Assembly (NCBI GenBank): GCA_003161515.1 | Contig: PMOH01000002.1 | Span: 1-11,215, forward strand | Origin: Deltaproteobacteria bacterium | GTDB taxonomy: Bacteria > Desulfobacterota > Binatia > Binatales > Binataceae | Direction of reading: 5' to 3' | DNA: 11,215 bases | In this document: piece by piece, positions 1 through 6,726 of the stretch | How the letters are laid out: each line of letters begins with the position of its first letter | How positions within the stretch are numbered: the stretch's first letter is position 1 | Position numbers and translations under genes: made by a program | Notes under the pieces: generated by a model | What the model saw: only the letters and a program-made list of their open reading frames with translations | What the model was told of the DNA's origin: nothing | The model's database searches: none

Positions 1-239
1 TCACCTACGAGTTCATCGACGTCGATGTTATACAAAGCCAGCATAAGCAGAAGCAGCATTGCGACCGTCGTCAGCGGTGGACCGGCCCCGGAGTCGCCGG
101 TAAAAGGTCGCACCAGAAACATAACGATGAGCGCGGCGAGCAGCGCGGTATGCCGATGCGGAAAGAGGCGTCGACGGATTTCTTCTCGCAATTGAGCAAC
201 AAGGCCATCCTCGCCTGACTTATGCTTCCGACGCGCCAT
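1..239 (-). CDS. N-terminal fragment of a membrane protein, possibly ion-channel-like (runs off the window)
   Basis: A minus-strand reading frame opens with ATG at 239 and stays open for 79 codons to the window edge. The start lies 7 nt after the DUF2950 stop, which suggests the last visible gene of the same transcript. The N-terminus is basic (MARRKHKSG, then a REEIRRRLFPHRH stretch at about residues 19-30). Two hydrophobic segments follow at about 31-46 and 56-71, separated by a short Gly/Pro-rich loop, and then an acidic NIDVDEL segment. A basic start followed by closely spaced helices resembles the beginning of bacterial two-pore or voltage-gated-like ion-channel proteins, but no selectivity filter is visible because the gene is cut off. 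The Shine-Dalgarno is weak (GGACGAG about 10 nt upstream), consistent with coupling to the gene before it. The reading frame is well supported; the channel assignment is tentative. Confidence 0.6.
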   Translation of the reverse strand, partial: MARRKHKSGEDGLVAQLREEIRRRLFPHRHTALLAALIVMFLVRPFTGDSGAGPPLTTVAMLLLLMLALYNIDVDELVG

Positions 240-246
240 CGATAGA

Positions 247-1200
247 TTACTCGTCCACTTCCTGCCAGGTCTTGTCCGGATCGTATTGAGTCATTTTGGT
301 GGCCAACGTGGCTGTATCTGAACCAAGGTCCTTCTGAACGATGACACCGTCCTGGTTGATCATGAATGTCATAACTCCCGAAGCGCGATACTCGGCAGGA
401 TAGGCCAGAAACGCGAATCCATTCGTCATCTTGCCATCGACTAAATACTTTCTTGCGCCGCCCGGAGCGTTCCTGCCCTGCCCTGTCAATATCTTGTAGT
501 AGTAGCCGTGAAACGGGATCGGATTGTCGCCATTGTCCTTCTTGTAACCTTCAGCGGTTGCCTTCGCGACGAGTGGTCCTATCGGACTCTCAGGCTGACC
601 CTCTGCAGTTTCCCAATACAAACCGTTCTGCTTGCCCGCGTCGCTCAGGATTTTCTGCGCAAACTCGCCTTCGACTCCACCGTCGTGCGTACCGCTCGCA
701 TACTCCGACTGGGCGTCAGCCAGGTCTTCAAGAACCTTGATCGTGAACAATTCGTTCCGACCTATTCGTCTAAACAGTAGCTCATCTTTTCCGGCCGCCG
801 TGTCGAATACCCAGCCGGTATCCTTTTTCACCAACGGGATCGGAACTGGCCAGTTGTTGGCGCCAACATAAAGGATGACGCGACCCTGCTCGTCGTAGGC
901 GAGCCGATGCATCTCATCATAGCGGCGCACGAATTCGGCGCGCGCGTTCTTGTCGGCTACCGGATCTCCCGACGAGAGGATTTGGTCCGAGTCCGGACCG
1001 AGTATTGTGCTAAGCGCTTTCACGTCATCCGCCTTGTCAGCTGCAACCAGCGCGTTGATTGCAGCGCCCGGCGTCGGAAACACTTGTTGCGCGCCAGTGT
1101 CATCTGCCGATGCAAGCGGTGTCACAAACAGCCACGCCAGTAGCACAATTGAAAGAGCATGCGAGAATCGAAGTCTGGTAGTGGTCATTTCATTCAACAT
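247..1200 (-). CDS. DUF2950 family secreted protein
   Basis: The 317-residue product has a classic signal peptide: a hydrophobic core at residues 15-28 and a probable cleavage after Ala-Ser-Ala at 30-32. The rest matches what I know of DUF2950: an early FPTPGAAINALVAA segment (about 41-54), RFxRIGRNEL-like and AQxEYAS motifs in the middle (about 143-169), and a C-terminal half with PFHGYYYKIL (about 229-238), a GFAFLAYPAEY segment (about 260-270) and GVxVQKDLG near the end. The family has no established biochemical role and is exported. The start at 1200 is chosen because AGGAG sits 5 nt upstream; the internal ATG at 1188 would lie 17 nt from it. That ribosome site overlaps the stop of the DUF3300 gene, so the two are probably translationally coupled. 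The family call is strong; the function is unknown. Confidence 0.93.
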   Translation of the reverse strand: MLNEMTTTRLRFSHALSIVLLAWLFVTPLASADDTGAQQVFPTPGAAINALVAADKADDVKALSTILGPDSDQILSSGDPVADKNARAEFVRRYDEMHRLAYDEQGRVILYVGANNWPVPIPLVKKDTGWVFDTAAGKDELLFRRIGRNELFTIKVLEDLADAQSEYASGTHDGGVEGEFAQKILSDAGKQNGLYWETAEGQPESPIGPLVAKATAEGYKKDNGDNPIPFHGYYYKILTGQGRNAPGGARKYLVDGKMTNGFAFLAYPAEYRASGVMTFMINQDGVIVQKDLGSDTATLATKMTQYDPDKTWQEVDE

Positions 1201-1205
1201 CGGAA

Positions 1206-1210
1206 CTCCT
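1206..1210 (-). promoter_or_regulatory. Ribosome binding site of the DUF2950 gene, overlapping the preceding stop
   Basis: On the minus strand the DUF3300 stop and the AGGAG motif merge as TGAGGAG, followed by a 5-nt spacer and ATG at 1200. This fixes the upstream of the two possible ATG starts and suggests that ribosomes terminating on DUF3300 reinitiate on DUF2950. Confidence 0.75.
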
Positions 1211-2760
1211 CAATCGCCCTTTTTCTTGCCGCCGCGATTCGCGCCACCGCCGCCATTTCGGCCGCCGCCGCCGCGATTCGCATTACCGCCGCCGCCACCG
1301 TTCCCGCGACCGCCAGCGGGCTTTTGATTTCCCTTGAAGCTGGATTGCCCGCGATCGCTGGATGCCCGCGCATTTCCCCCGGCCTCATATCCCCCTAGGG
1401 CGCTATTGCGGCCACCTGTGCTGCCATTATCTTTCGCGAAGCCTCGGGCTGGATCCGCCGCTCGATTGGCAAGCTTATTAGCGGGCCGATTTTCAGCGTT
1501 AGGACCGGTGGGGCGCGTTCCAGCGACAGGATTGCCAGGCTGTGCGGGTCGATTCTTCGAGGCTTCTTTCTTGTTCAGATTCGAACCGCCCGGATTGTTA
1601 GGCAGCGTGCTCCCCTTGGGAAAATTAGGTTTGGCGATATCCGGATTGGCCGGCCTTGCGGTCTTTTTGTCGTAAGGACGCGTCGCAGGAATCGCAGGGT
1701 TGTTCGGACGATTGTTCGCGCTACCGCCATTGTAGGCTGGCCTGGTGGCCGGATAAGGCGCCGGTCGTGGCGGGTAACCTGGACGCGGATATCCCCCATT
1801 GGGTGGCCGGTAGGCCGGAGGCCGGCCCGGATACACATTGTTGTTGGTAACGTAAACGTTGTTGTTGTACTTAACCGAGCTGCTGTGACCGTATCCCCCA
1901 TTCCAACTGCAGCCCCAGTTGTTGTTGCCGTTGTTGATCAACGACCCAAGCAAAATTCCTGCTCCAAACGACAAAACGCCTGTCAGAAGCAGATCGCTTC
2001 CCGTATATCCCGTAGGAGCTGGAACTGGGGCTCCATAGGCGGTGGTCGGATTGTACTGAGGGACATAAACAGTAGTCGGTTGAGCCGGTTGGATGATAAC
2101 AGTCTGCTGCACCGACGGTTGCGCACCACCTTGAGTCGCAGGAGGCGCTGGCTGGACCTCTACATTCTGCTGCGCCGTGGATTTGAGAGTTCCAGCAGCC
2201 ATAGCCATGTTGCGTAGCACCTGGATAGCATTCATCACATCGGCAGGCTGATTGTAGTAAGCCTCGCCCAGCGACGAAGTCCACGCAAGGCTGTCGTTCA
2301 TCGTGTTCAACACAGTTGGGAACTGAGTCAACGACTTAATGCTGGGATCCCACGCTTGTTGATTCACCTGGCTAGCCAGCTGATCGCCGGTCAGATTAGA
2401 GTTATCCTTCAGCCAACGATCGGCTTCGACCACCTGCGTCGGATAGGTTGAACCCGCCAGGATCTGCGCCACCAGCACGTCAGGGTATAGCGCGATCGGC
2501 GAGACCAGTTCCTGCAACTCTTGCGCAGTTGCACCGCCGGGTGGCGAACCTGGTTCAACCGCAGCGGCCGGCGGTGGAGCAGCCGGCGGCGCAGTCGCAG
2601 CAACGCTGGGTTCTACTTGTGGCGACGGCGCTGCAGCAGGTTGGTCCTCGCCGCGCGAACAACCCGTGACCATGGGCGACGTGGATACCAGGACCGCCGC
2701 GACGAGTATCAACGGCAGAGATCGGTGCTTAGGCCGGGATAGAAGCTTCATACTACTCAT
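1210..2760 (-). CDS. DUF3300 domain lipoprotein with low-complexity tail
   Basis: The product has 516 residues. The N-terminus is a lipoprotein signal with a Val-Thr-Gly-Cys lipobox at 31-34; Ser at +2 predicts the outer membrane. A Pro/Ala linker (40-75) leads into a clear DUF3300 domain at about 78-202, with the hallmark segments SPIALYPDVLVAQIL, STYPTQVVEADRWL, WDPSIKSLTQFP and WTSSLGEAYYNQPADVM. After it come VYVPQYNPTTAYG (231-243) and a hydrophobic glycine-rich segment (256-276). A 240-residue tail follows, first Asn/Tyr/Pro-rich and then Gly/Asn/Arg-rich, ending KKKGD. The family is functionally uncharacterised. The gene lies 48 nt after pqiC and 9 nt before DUF2950. The Shine-Dalgarno (AAGGA) is about 12 nt from ATG 2760, rather far; ATG at 2751 is an alternative start that changes only three residues. 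Confidence 0.92.
   Translation of the reverse strand: MSSMKLLSRPKHRSLPLILVAAVLVSTSPMVTGCSRGEDQPAAAPSPQVEPSVAATAPPAAPPPAAAVEPGSPPGGATAQELQELVSPIALYPDVLVAQILAGSTYPTQVVEADRWLKDNSNLTGDQLASQVNQQAWDPSIKSLTQFPTVLNTMNDSLAWTSSLGEAYYNQPADVMNAIQVLRNMAMAAGTLKSTAQQNVEVQPAPPATQGGAQPSVQQTVIIQPAQPTTVYVPQYNPTTAYGAPVPAPTGYTGSDLLLTGVLSFGAGILLGSLINNGNNNWGCSWNGGYGHSSSVKYNNNVYVTNNNVYPGRPPAYRPPNGGYPRPGYPPRPAPYPATRPAYNGGSANNRPNNPAIPATRPYDKKTARPANPDIAKPNFPKGSTLPNNPGGSNLNKKEASKNRPAQPGNPVAGTRPTGPNAENRPANKLANRAADPARGFAKDNGSTGGRNSALGGYEAGGNARASSDRGQSSFKGNQKPAGGRGNGGGGGNANRGGGGRNGGGGANRGGKKKGD
1228..1314 (-). repeat. Gly/Asn/Arg low-complexity tract in the DUF3300 tail
   Basis: Residues 483-511 of the DUF3300 protein are almost only Gly, Asn, Arg and Ala, in irregular NRGGGG-like units. 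At DNA level this is a GC-rich, imperfect repeat of CCGCC and GATTCG-like blocks. It reads as coding low complexity, not as a separate element. Confidence 0.7.
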
Positions 2761-2808
2761 GGGATCATTTTGTCCTTCACCCTCGAATAAATCGGTTGCA
2801 ACATAACT

Positions 2809-3399
2809 TTAAGATTTCTGCTCGGCTTCGGCGCGGATCGCTGCCGCGATATCGCCGCTCATTTTTGCTATCGCTTGACTGTGCGCGGCTGCGAGCGCGT
2901 CGAAGCCTTGACCTTGGACGGCTTCGCGCGCGACCGTGCGGCCCGAGCGGATTTCCCCGCCCGCGGTTTTACGCACTGTCCACACCGCTTCCACAACCGC
3001 CGCTTGTCCTTGTATTGAATCGAAGCGTTGCACGTCGATCGTGACTCTGTAGTCCGGGGCGAAGTTGGCTAACTGTGAATTGGCTACTTCCGGCGTGCCC
3101 AGTAACACGACGAGATCGCCCGCTACAGCGCGCGCTATCGAATCACTCAGTGGAGAGACCCATCGATTGAACTCGTTGACCTCGACGCGGTTAGGTGCGA
3201 CCTGCATCACGAACTCAGGCTGATCCACCGCCGCAGGTATCGTTACCGGGCCTACCATCACGGCGGCGGTTGTGGGCGGCGTCCCATCTGCCGTGGACGT
3301 CGAAGCTAATGAGTAGAACCGCGACGGCGCCGTGCTGCATCCTGCCACTATTATCGCCATCAACGCGATCGAGATCAGTTGCGCGATACGTCGCGTCAT
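2809..3399 (-). CDS. pqiC: PqiC-like outer-membrane lipoprotein (ABC transport auxiliary family)
   Basis: The mature protein would be an outer-membrane lipoprotein that docks the PqiB tube. The signal peptide ends in Val-Ala-Gly-Cys (Cys21 from ATG 3399), with Ser at +2 fitting outer-membrane sorting. FYSLAS follows the Cys directly, as in ABC_trans_aux/PqiC proteins. The diagnostic segment VGPVTIPAAVDQPEFV, the EFNRWVSPLSDSIARAV motif (about 76-92) and a C-terminal helix rich in Ala and Ser (from AAAHSQAIAKMSGDI) are all present. Length, about 196 residues, is normal for the family. I prefer ATG at 3399 over GTG at 3402 because GGGAGG lies 7 nt from the ATG and only 4 nt from the GTG. The ATG shares one base with the pqiB stop (TGATG), an overlap typical of coupled translation. 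The family call is confident. Confidence 0.92.
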   Translation of the reverse strand: MTRRIAQLISIALMAIIVAGCSTAPSRFYSLASTSTADGTPPTTAAVMVGPVTIPAAVDQPEFVMQVAPNRVEVNEFNRWVSPLSDSIARAVAGDLVVLLGTPEVANSQLANFAPDYRVTIDVQRFDSIQGQAAVVEAVWTVRKTAGGEIRSGRTVAREAVQGQGFDALAAAHSQAIAKMSGDIAAAIRAEAEQKS

Positions 3400-4988
3400 C
3401 ACTTCGCCTCCCCCGGCTTGCCTCGTAAGAGCGCGTCGGGATGGCGCTCGAGATAGTCTGCAAGCACGCGCAACGATCGCGCGGCGCGGCTCACTTCCTG
3501 CAGAGTGCTGCCTATTTGCTGCACCTGTGAAGAATTCGGCTCGGTGAGAGCGCTGGTGTTATTGAGCGTGCCGCGCGCGCTGGTCAGCGCGCCTTGCGCA
3601 CTCACCAAGGTCATATTCAGTTGAACTATGGCCTTTTGTAGGTCTTCACTAATCTCCTGGAACGGCACCTTGTCAAGCTTCTCGATAATGTTCTCCACCG
3701 TCGCCTCGGTCGCCTCGAGCTGTCCAGGAGTAGTCGGTAGCTCAACCGGCTTCTGCGACCAGTCAACTGTCGCCCGCGGCGCGCCCGGGACAAAGTCGAA
3801 CGACACATATACGGCTCCAGTCAATAGGCTTCCACTCTTCAGTTGCGCACGGATTCCGTGGGTCACCAAGGTGTCAATCAATTTCCTGCGCATGGTTTCG
3901 AGATCAATACCGGGCGACGAATCAAGGATTTTTACTCCGAGCCTCGTCGGGTCCAGGTGAATAGTCACCGGTACCGAGAACTCGAAGGTCTTAAGATCGA
4001 TTTGCGCCCGAACATCTATGACCTCTCCAATCGGAATGCCACGAAATTCGACTGGCGCTCCGGGTGACAGACCCCGCACCGAGTCCTTGAAGACGAGCAC
4101 ATAGGTCTGTGGATTGCGTGGAGGTGGGTTGAAAGCCTCTGCCCGGTTGCTGTACAGGGTAAATACTGCATTCTCTTCGGACGGTGGCAAGACCAAAACG
4201 GCGGGTGCGGTCTCGAACGCGATGCCACCTATAAGGATCGACAGCACCGACTGGGTCTGCACGGTGAGGCCGCTGGCGGAGAGCGACACGTCGATTCCGC
4301 TCGCATGCCAGAAGCGGGTGTTAGGGTTGACGTACTGGTCGTAAGGAGCTTGCACGAACGCCTTGACCGTAAGATTCTTGCCATCCTTGTCGAGCGAATA
4401 GGATGCCACCTGGCCGACCTGTAGCCGCCTGAAGTAAATCGGCGTACCGGTGTCGAGCGAGCCCAGGTCAGGAGTCTTCAAAATAAAAAAGCGTCCAGGA
4501 GTCTCCCCAGTTATCACCGGCTGTGTTTCAAGCGCTACAAAGTCGCGCTGGTCTTCCTGCGAAGATCCAATCTCCACACCTATGTAAGCTCCAGAAATGA
4601 GAGTGCCAAGCCCGGTGACATTGGCGCCGGATATTCGGGGCCGGACGACCCAGAACTTTGTATCTTTAACGAGAAATGCTTCGGTCTTGGGCGCCATCTG
4701 CGCTTTTAAGATCACGCTTCGGTGATCCGGCGATAGCTCTATGGTACTAACCGTGCCAATATCGACACCGTTGTAGTGGATCTTGGTCTTGCCGGCTTCG
4801 AGTCCTTCCGCCGACTTCATAACGATAGTTATTTTCGGCCCCTCGCTAAGTACACGCGTAACCGCTACCCATGCGCCCACGACTGCCGCGAGAATCGGGA
4901 TGAACCAAACCAGCGAGAGTCGCGTGCGCTTCTTAGGCACGTTCCTCGATTCAGGTATTGACGAGCGCGGTGGATCGCGATCAGGCAT
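3399..4988 (-). CDS. pqiB: PqiB-like protein with three MCE domains
   Basis: The 529-residue protein has a single N-terminal membrane anchor (about 25-44) after a basic cytoplasmic end (KKRTR). Three MCE domains follow, at about 50-142 (GLEAGKTKIHYNGVDIG), 165-260 (GSLDTGTPIYFRRLQVGQV) and 294-400 (GLSPGAPVEFRGIPIGEV). Each carries the family's turn before a 'G..IG' or 'G.V' strand. A long helical region (about 425-517) ends in DYLERHPDALLRGK, characteristic of PqiB. E. coli PqiB has the same three-domain plan and nearly the same length (546), and forms a hexameric tube with a coiled-coil needle crossing the periplasm to carry lipids. ATG 4988 has GAGG 6 nt upstream; the first 8 nt overlap the end of the preceding pqiA-like gene. 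PqiB is preferred over LetB/YebT, which has seven MCE domains. Confidence 0.95.
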   Translation of the reverse strand: MPDRDPPRSSIPESRNVPKKRTRLSLVWFIPILAAVVGAWVAVTRVLSEGPKITIVMKSAEGLEAGKTKIHYNGVDIGTVSTIELSPDHRSVILKAQMAPKTEAFLVKDTKFWVVRPRISGANVTGLGTLISGAYIGVEIGSSQEDQRDFVALETQPVITGETPGRFFILKTPDLGSLDTGTPIYFRRLQVGQVASYSLDKDGKNLTVKAFVQAPYDQYVNPNTRFWHASGIDVSLSASGLTVQTQSVLSILIGGIAFETAPAVLVLPPSEENAVFTLYSNRAEAFNPPPRNPQTYVLVFKDSVRGLSPGAPVEFRGIPIGEVIDVRAQIDLKTFEFSVPVTIHLDPTRLGVKILDSSPGIDLETMRRKLIDTLVTHGIRAQLKSGSLLTGAVYVSFDFVPGAPRATVDWSQKPVELPTTPGQLEATEATVENIIEKLDKVPFQEISEDLQKAIVQLNMTLVSAQGALTSARGTLNNTSALTEPNSSQVQQIGSTLQEVSRAARSLRVLADYLERHPDALLRGKPGEAK

Positions 4989-5637
4989 ATGTAACCTCTT
5001 TCGAACCAGCCTCTTGCGAACTGAACGAATCCCAGATCAGCCGCGGATCGAACGCTTCGACCGCCAGCATCGTAAACACTACCACCGCCGCGAAGAAAAT
5101 CAGGCCCGGTCCAGGTTCCACCGACATCAGCGGCTGAAGCTGAATCAACGCCGCGGTGAAAGTATCGACAAATACGTCCACCATCGACCAGCGCCCGATG
5201 AACTCGACCATTCTGTACATCCGGATCCGCTGTTCGTTGTTCGCAACCGATCCACGCTGGCTGGTGATAAGAAGATAACCAAGCGCAAGAATTTTCGCGC
5301 TTGGGATCATGATGCTCGCGACCAGTACAATGATCGACAGCGGCCATCCCGTTGGCGACCACAGCAGCACCACACCTTGGAGGATCGTGTCGGACTCGGC
5401 GCCTGCCGCCGTCGTCGTCGTAAGCACAGGAAGCACATTGGCCGGGATGTAACAGATCGCAGCAGCAATCAGAAACGCCCATGTCCGCTGGAAGCTGTCA
5501 GGCTTTCGAAATTCAAGTTTCTCGTCGCAACGAGGGCATCGGCCTTCTTGCTCACCTGGCTCTGGACGCGATAGCAGTCCGCAGCCTTCGCAGCTTTGCA
5601 ACCCTTGTTGCATCGCGGTGATGCCTGTCCCACTCAC
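4981..5637 (-). CDS. PqiA-like membrane protein, second half-type
   Basis: The 218-residue protein corresponds to one of the two repeats of full-length PqiA. A four-cysteine zinc ribbon is visible at Cys16-x-x-Cys19 and Cys34-x-x-Cys37, followed by four hydrophobic segments. Signatures of the C-terminal PqiA half are clear: YIPANVLPV (about 63-71), a Ser-Ala-Lys-Ile motif after the second helix, GRWSMVDVFVDTF (about 147-159) and FDPRLIWD near the end. In E. coli PqiA both halves are in one 417-residue protein; here they are separate. The start is GTG at 5637, supported by GGAGG with a 7-nt spacer and a 4-nt GTGA overlap with the stop of the preceding gene. The next gene, pqiB, begins inside its last 8 nt. 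The protein probably works with PqiB at the inner membrane. Confidence 0.92.
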   Translation of the reverse strand: MSGTGITAMQQGLQSCEGCGLLSRPEPGEQEGRCPRCDEKLEFRKPDSFQRTWAFLIAAAICYIPANVLPVLTTTTAAGAESDTILQGVVLLWSPTGWPLSIIVLVASIMIPSAKILALGYLLITSQRGSVANNEQRIRMYRMVEFIGRWSMVDVFVDTFTAALIQLQPLMSVEPGPGLIFFAAVVVFTMLAVEAFDPRLIWDSFSSQEAGSKEVTYA

Positions 5638-6305
5638 GACGTTCCCTCCGCCAACTCACCCGCGCCGTCACGCTGCGCTTCGTCCGCCCACTGGATCCTC
5701 TCCCACACATCTCGAGAGTCGAAGGCGGCCGACATCCCGGCGAGAACGAAGACAAGCACCCAGAGTACAAACAGCGCCATCCCCGGGATCACAGTCGCGT
5801 AGTCCGCAATCTTGACCAGCGCGACCAGCACGCCGACCATCATGACCTCGATCATGCTCCAGATGCGCGTCGTCGGATGAAAACGCAGCAGCGTTCCCAC
5901 CCATCCAGGCGGTCGCGCCCGCATCCCTCCAAGCACTATCGCCAGCATCAAACCGATTTGCAGTGCCGGTGCTATGACTGCCGTAAACAGCACTAACACT
6001 CCTACGATTTTTTGCCCATTGTCCCACAAATGCTGCGCACCGCCGATCACCGTGGTCGATGCATCGCGGCCGACAATCGTGAGTCCAAGCATGGGGACCG
6101 AGTTCGCGATCACGTACAGCAATGTCGCGCCGACCGTCAGTGCGAGCGTGCGGTTGAGCGAATCGACTCGATGCCGCCAGAGCTCTTTGTTGCATCGAGG
6201 GCAGCGCGCTGACGCCCCCGGCTCTAATTCCGGAATTCGCTGCAGAAGATCGCAGTGAAGACAGGCGATAAGCGAAGTGTCTCCGATTGGTTGGTTGTAA
6301 CTCAT
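5634..6305 (-). CDS. PqiA-like membrane protein, first half-type
   Basis: This 223-residue protein is the counterpart of the N-terminal PqiA half. The zinc ribbon cysteines are at 15, 18, 35 and 38 (CLHC and CPRC). Four membrane helices follow, with the family motifs YVIANSVPML (about 74-83), APALQIGLML after the second helix, and WSMIEVMMVGVLVALVK, in which Glu replaces the Asp of the second half. The end is FDSRDVWE. The start is uncertain: ATG 6305 lies 10 nt after the preceding stop but lacks a strong Shine-Dalgarno, and TTG 6335 would add 10 residues and overlap the upstream gene by 20 nt. I chose the ATG. The GTGA overlap with the second half couples translation, suggesting equal amounts of both proteins and a heteromeric PqiA. 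Confidence 0.9.
   Translation of the reverse strand: MSYNQPIGDTSLIACLHCDLLQRIPELEPGASARCPRCNKELWRHRVDSLNRTLALTVGATLLYVIANSVPMLGLTIVGRDASTTVIGGAQHLWDNGQKIVGVLVLFTAVIAPALQIGLMLAIVLGGMRARPPGWVGTLLRFHPTTRIWSMIEVMMVGVLVALVKIADYATVIPGMALFVLWVLVFVLAGMSAAFDSRDVWERIQWADEAQRDGAGELAEGTS
5645..5649 (-). promoter_or_regulatory. Ribosome binding site deciding the GTG start of the second PqiA-like gene
   Basis: GGAGG on the minus strand lies 7 nt before GTG 5637, inside the 3' end of the first PqiA-like gene. No ATG is comparably placed; the next in-frame ATG is eight codons further in. This supports GTG initiation and the GTGA stop-start overlap. Confidence 0.7.
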
Positions 6306-6315
6306 CGCGTGATAG

Positions 6316-6726
6316 CTATTGCTGGAGACTCCCAAGTCTGTCGGCGATGCTCGGATTTCGAAGGCTCACAATGCACCATGCGGTCATCACAGTATGCAAT
6401 ACGACAGCCGGCCACAAAATGACGCCGACCTGCTGGAACTGAAGTCCAGCAGCCCCCAGAACAAGCACTACAGCTAGGTTGTAGATGACCATCGCGCTGA
6501 CCAATCCTCTCGCGGCGGAACTCTGCGTGTCACTGCGCGCGAGCCAGCACGCAACTCCAATCGTAAGTAATCCAGCTCCGCCGACGCGTGCCACGGCGCA
6601 TGCAGAAGGTTCAAGTAGCGGCGTGCCAAGTAGCAGCTTCGCCGCAGACGACGGCAGACACAACAGTGCCAGGCCAGCCCCTGCTTCGATCACCGCGGTG
6701 ACTACGTAAAGACTGTTCACGAACAC
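6316..6726 (-). CDS. Small four-helix membrane protein, family not recognised
   Basis: The 136-residue product is very hydrophobic, with four likely transmembrane helices at about 5-25, 44-62, 73-94 and 100-122, and short polar loops. A Pro-rich loop (TPLLEPSACAVARVGG) separates helices 1 and 2, and Arg-Ser-Asp-Thr follows helix 2. I do not recognise a catalytic motif; the layout resembles small uncharacterised four-helix proteins of the DoxX or DUF4345 kind, without a specific match. The start is GTG at 6726, the base directly after the sulfatase TAG, with AGGGA 4 nt upstream; a second GTG two codons on (6720) is possible. The zero-gap junction implies translation coupled to the sulfatase, so a helper, anchor or export role for that enzyme or for the following PqiA proteins is conceivable but unproven. 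Confidence 0.8.
   Translation of the reverse strand: MFVNSLYVVTAVIEAGAGLALLCLPSSAAKLLLGTPLLEPSACAVARVGGAGLLTIGVACWLARSDTQSSAARGLVSAMVIYNLAVVLVLGAAGLQFQQVGVILWPAVVLHTVMTAWCIVSLRNPSIADRLGSLQQ

Noticed and set aside
950..1398. Plus-strand frames with Pro-rich or Ala-rich products opposite the Gly-rich end of DUF3300
   Set aside because: The Pro runs are the reverse complement of Gly codons in the DUF3300 tail; no ribosome site or family signature.
1835..1935. GTTGTT-rich stretch that could look like a microsatellite or CRISPR-like repeat
   Set aside because: It encodes Asn runs (NNN) in the DUF3300 tail, with no regular repeat-spacer spacing.
4783..5574. Long plus-strand open frame of 263 codons opposite the second PqiA-like gene and the PqiB start
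   Set aside because: It lies fully antisense to two well-supported coding genes, its product is Arg/His-rich without motifs, and it is best explained by codon bias on the other strand.
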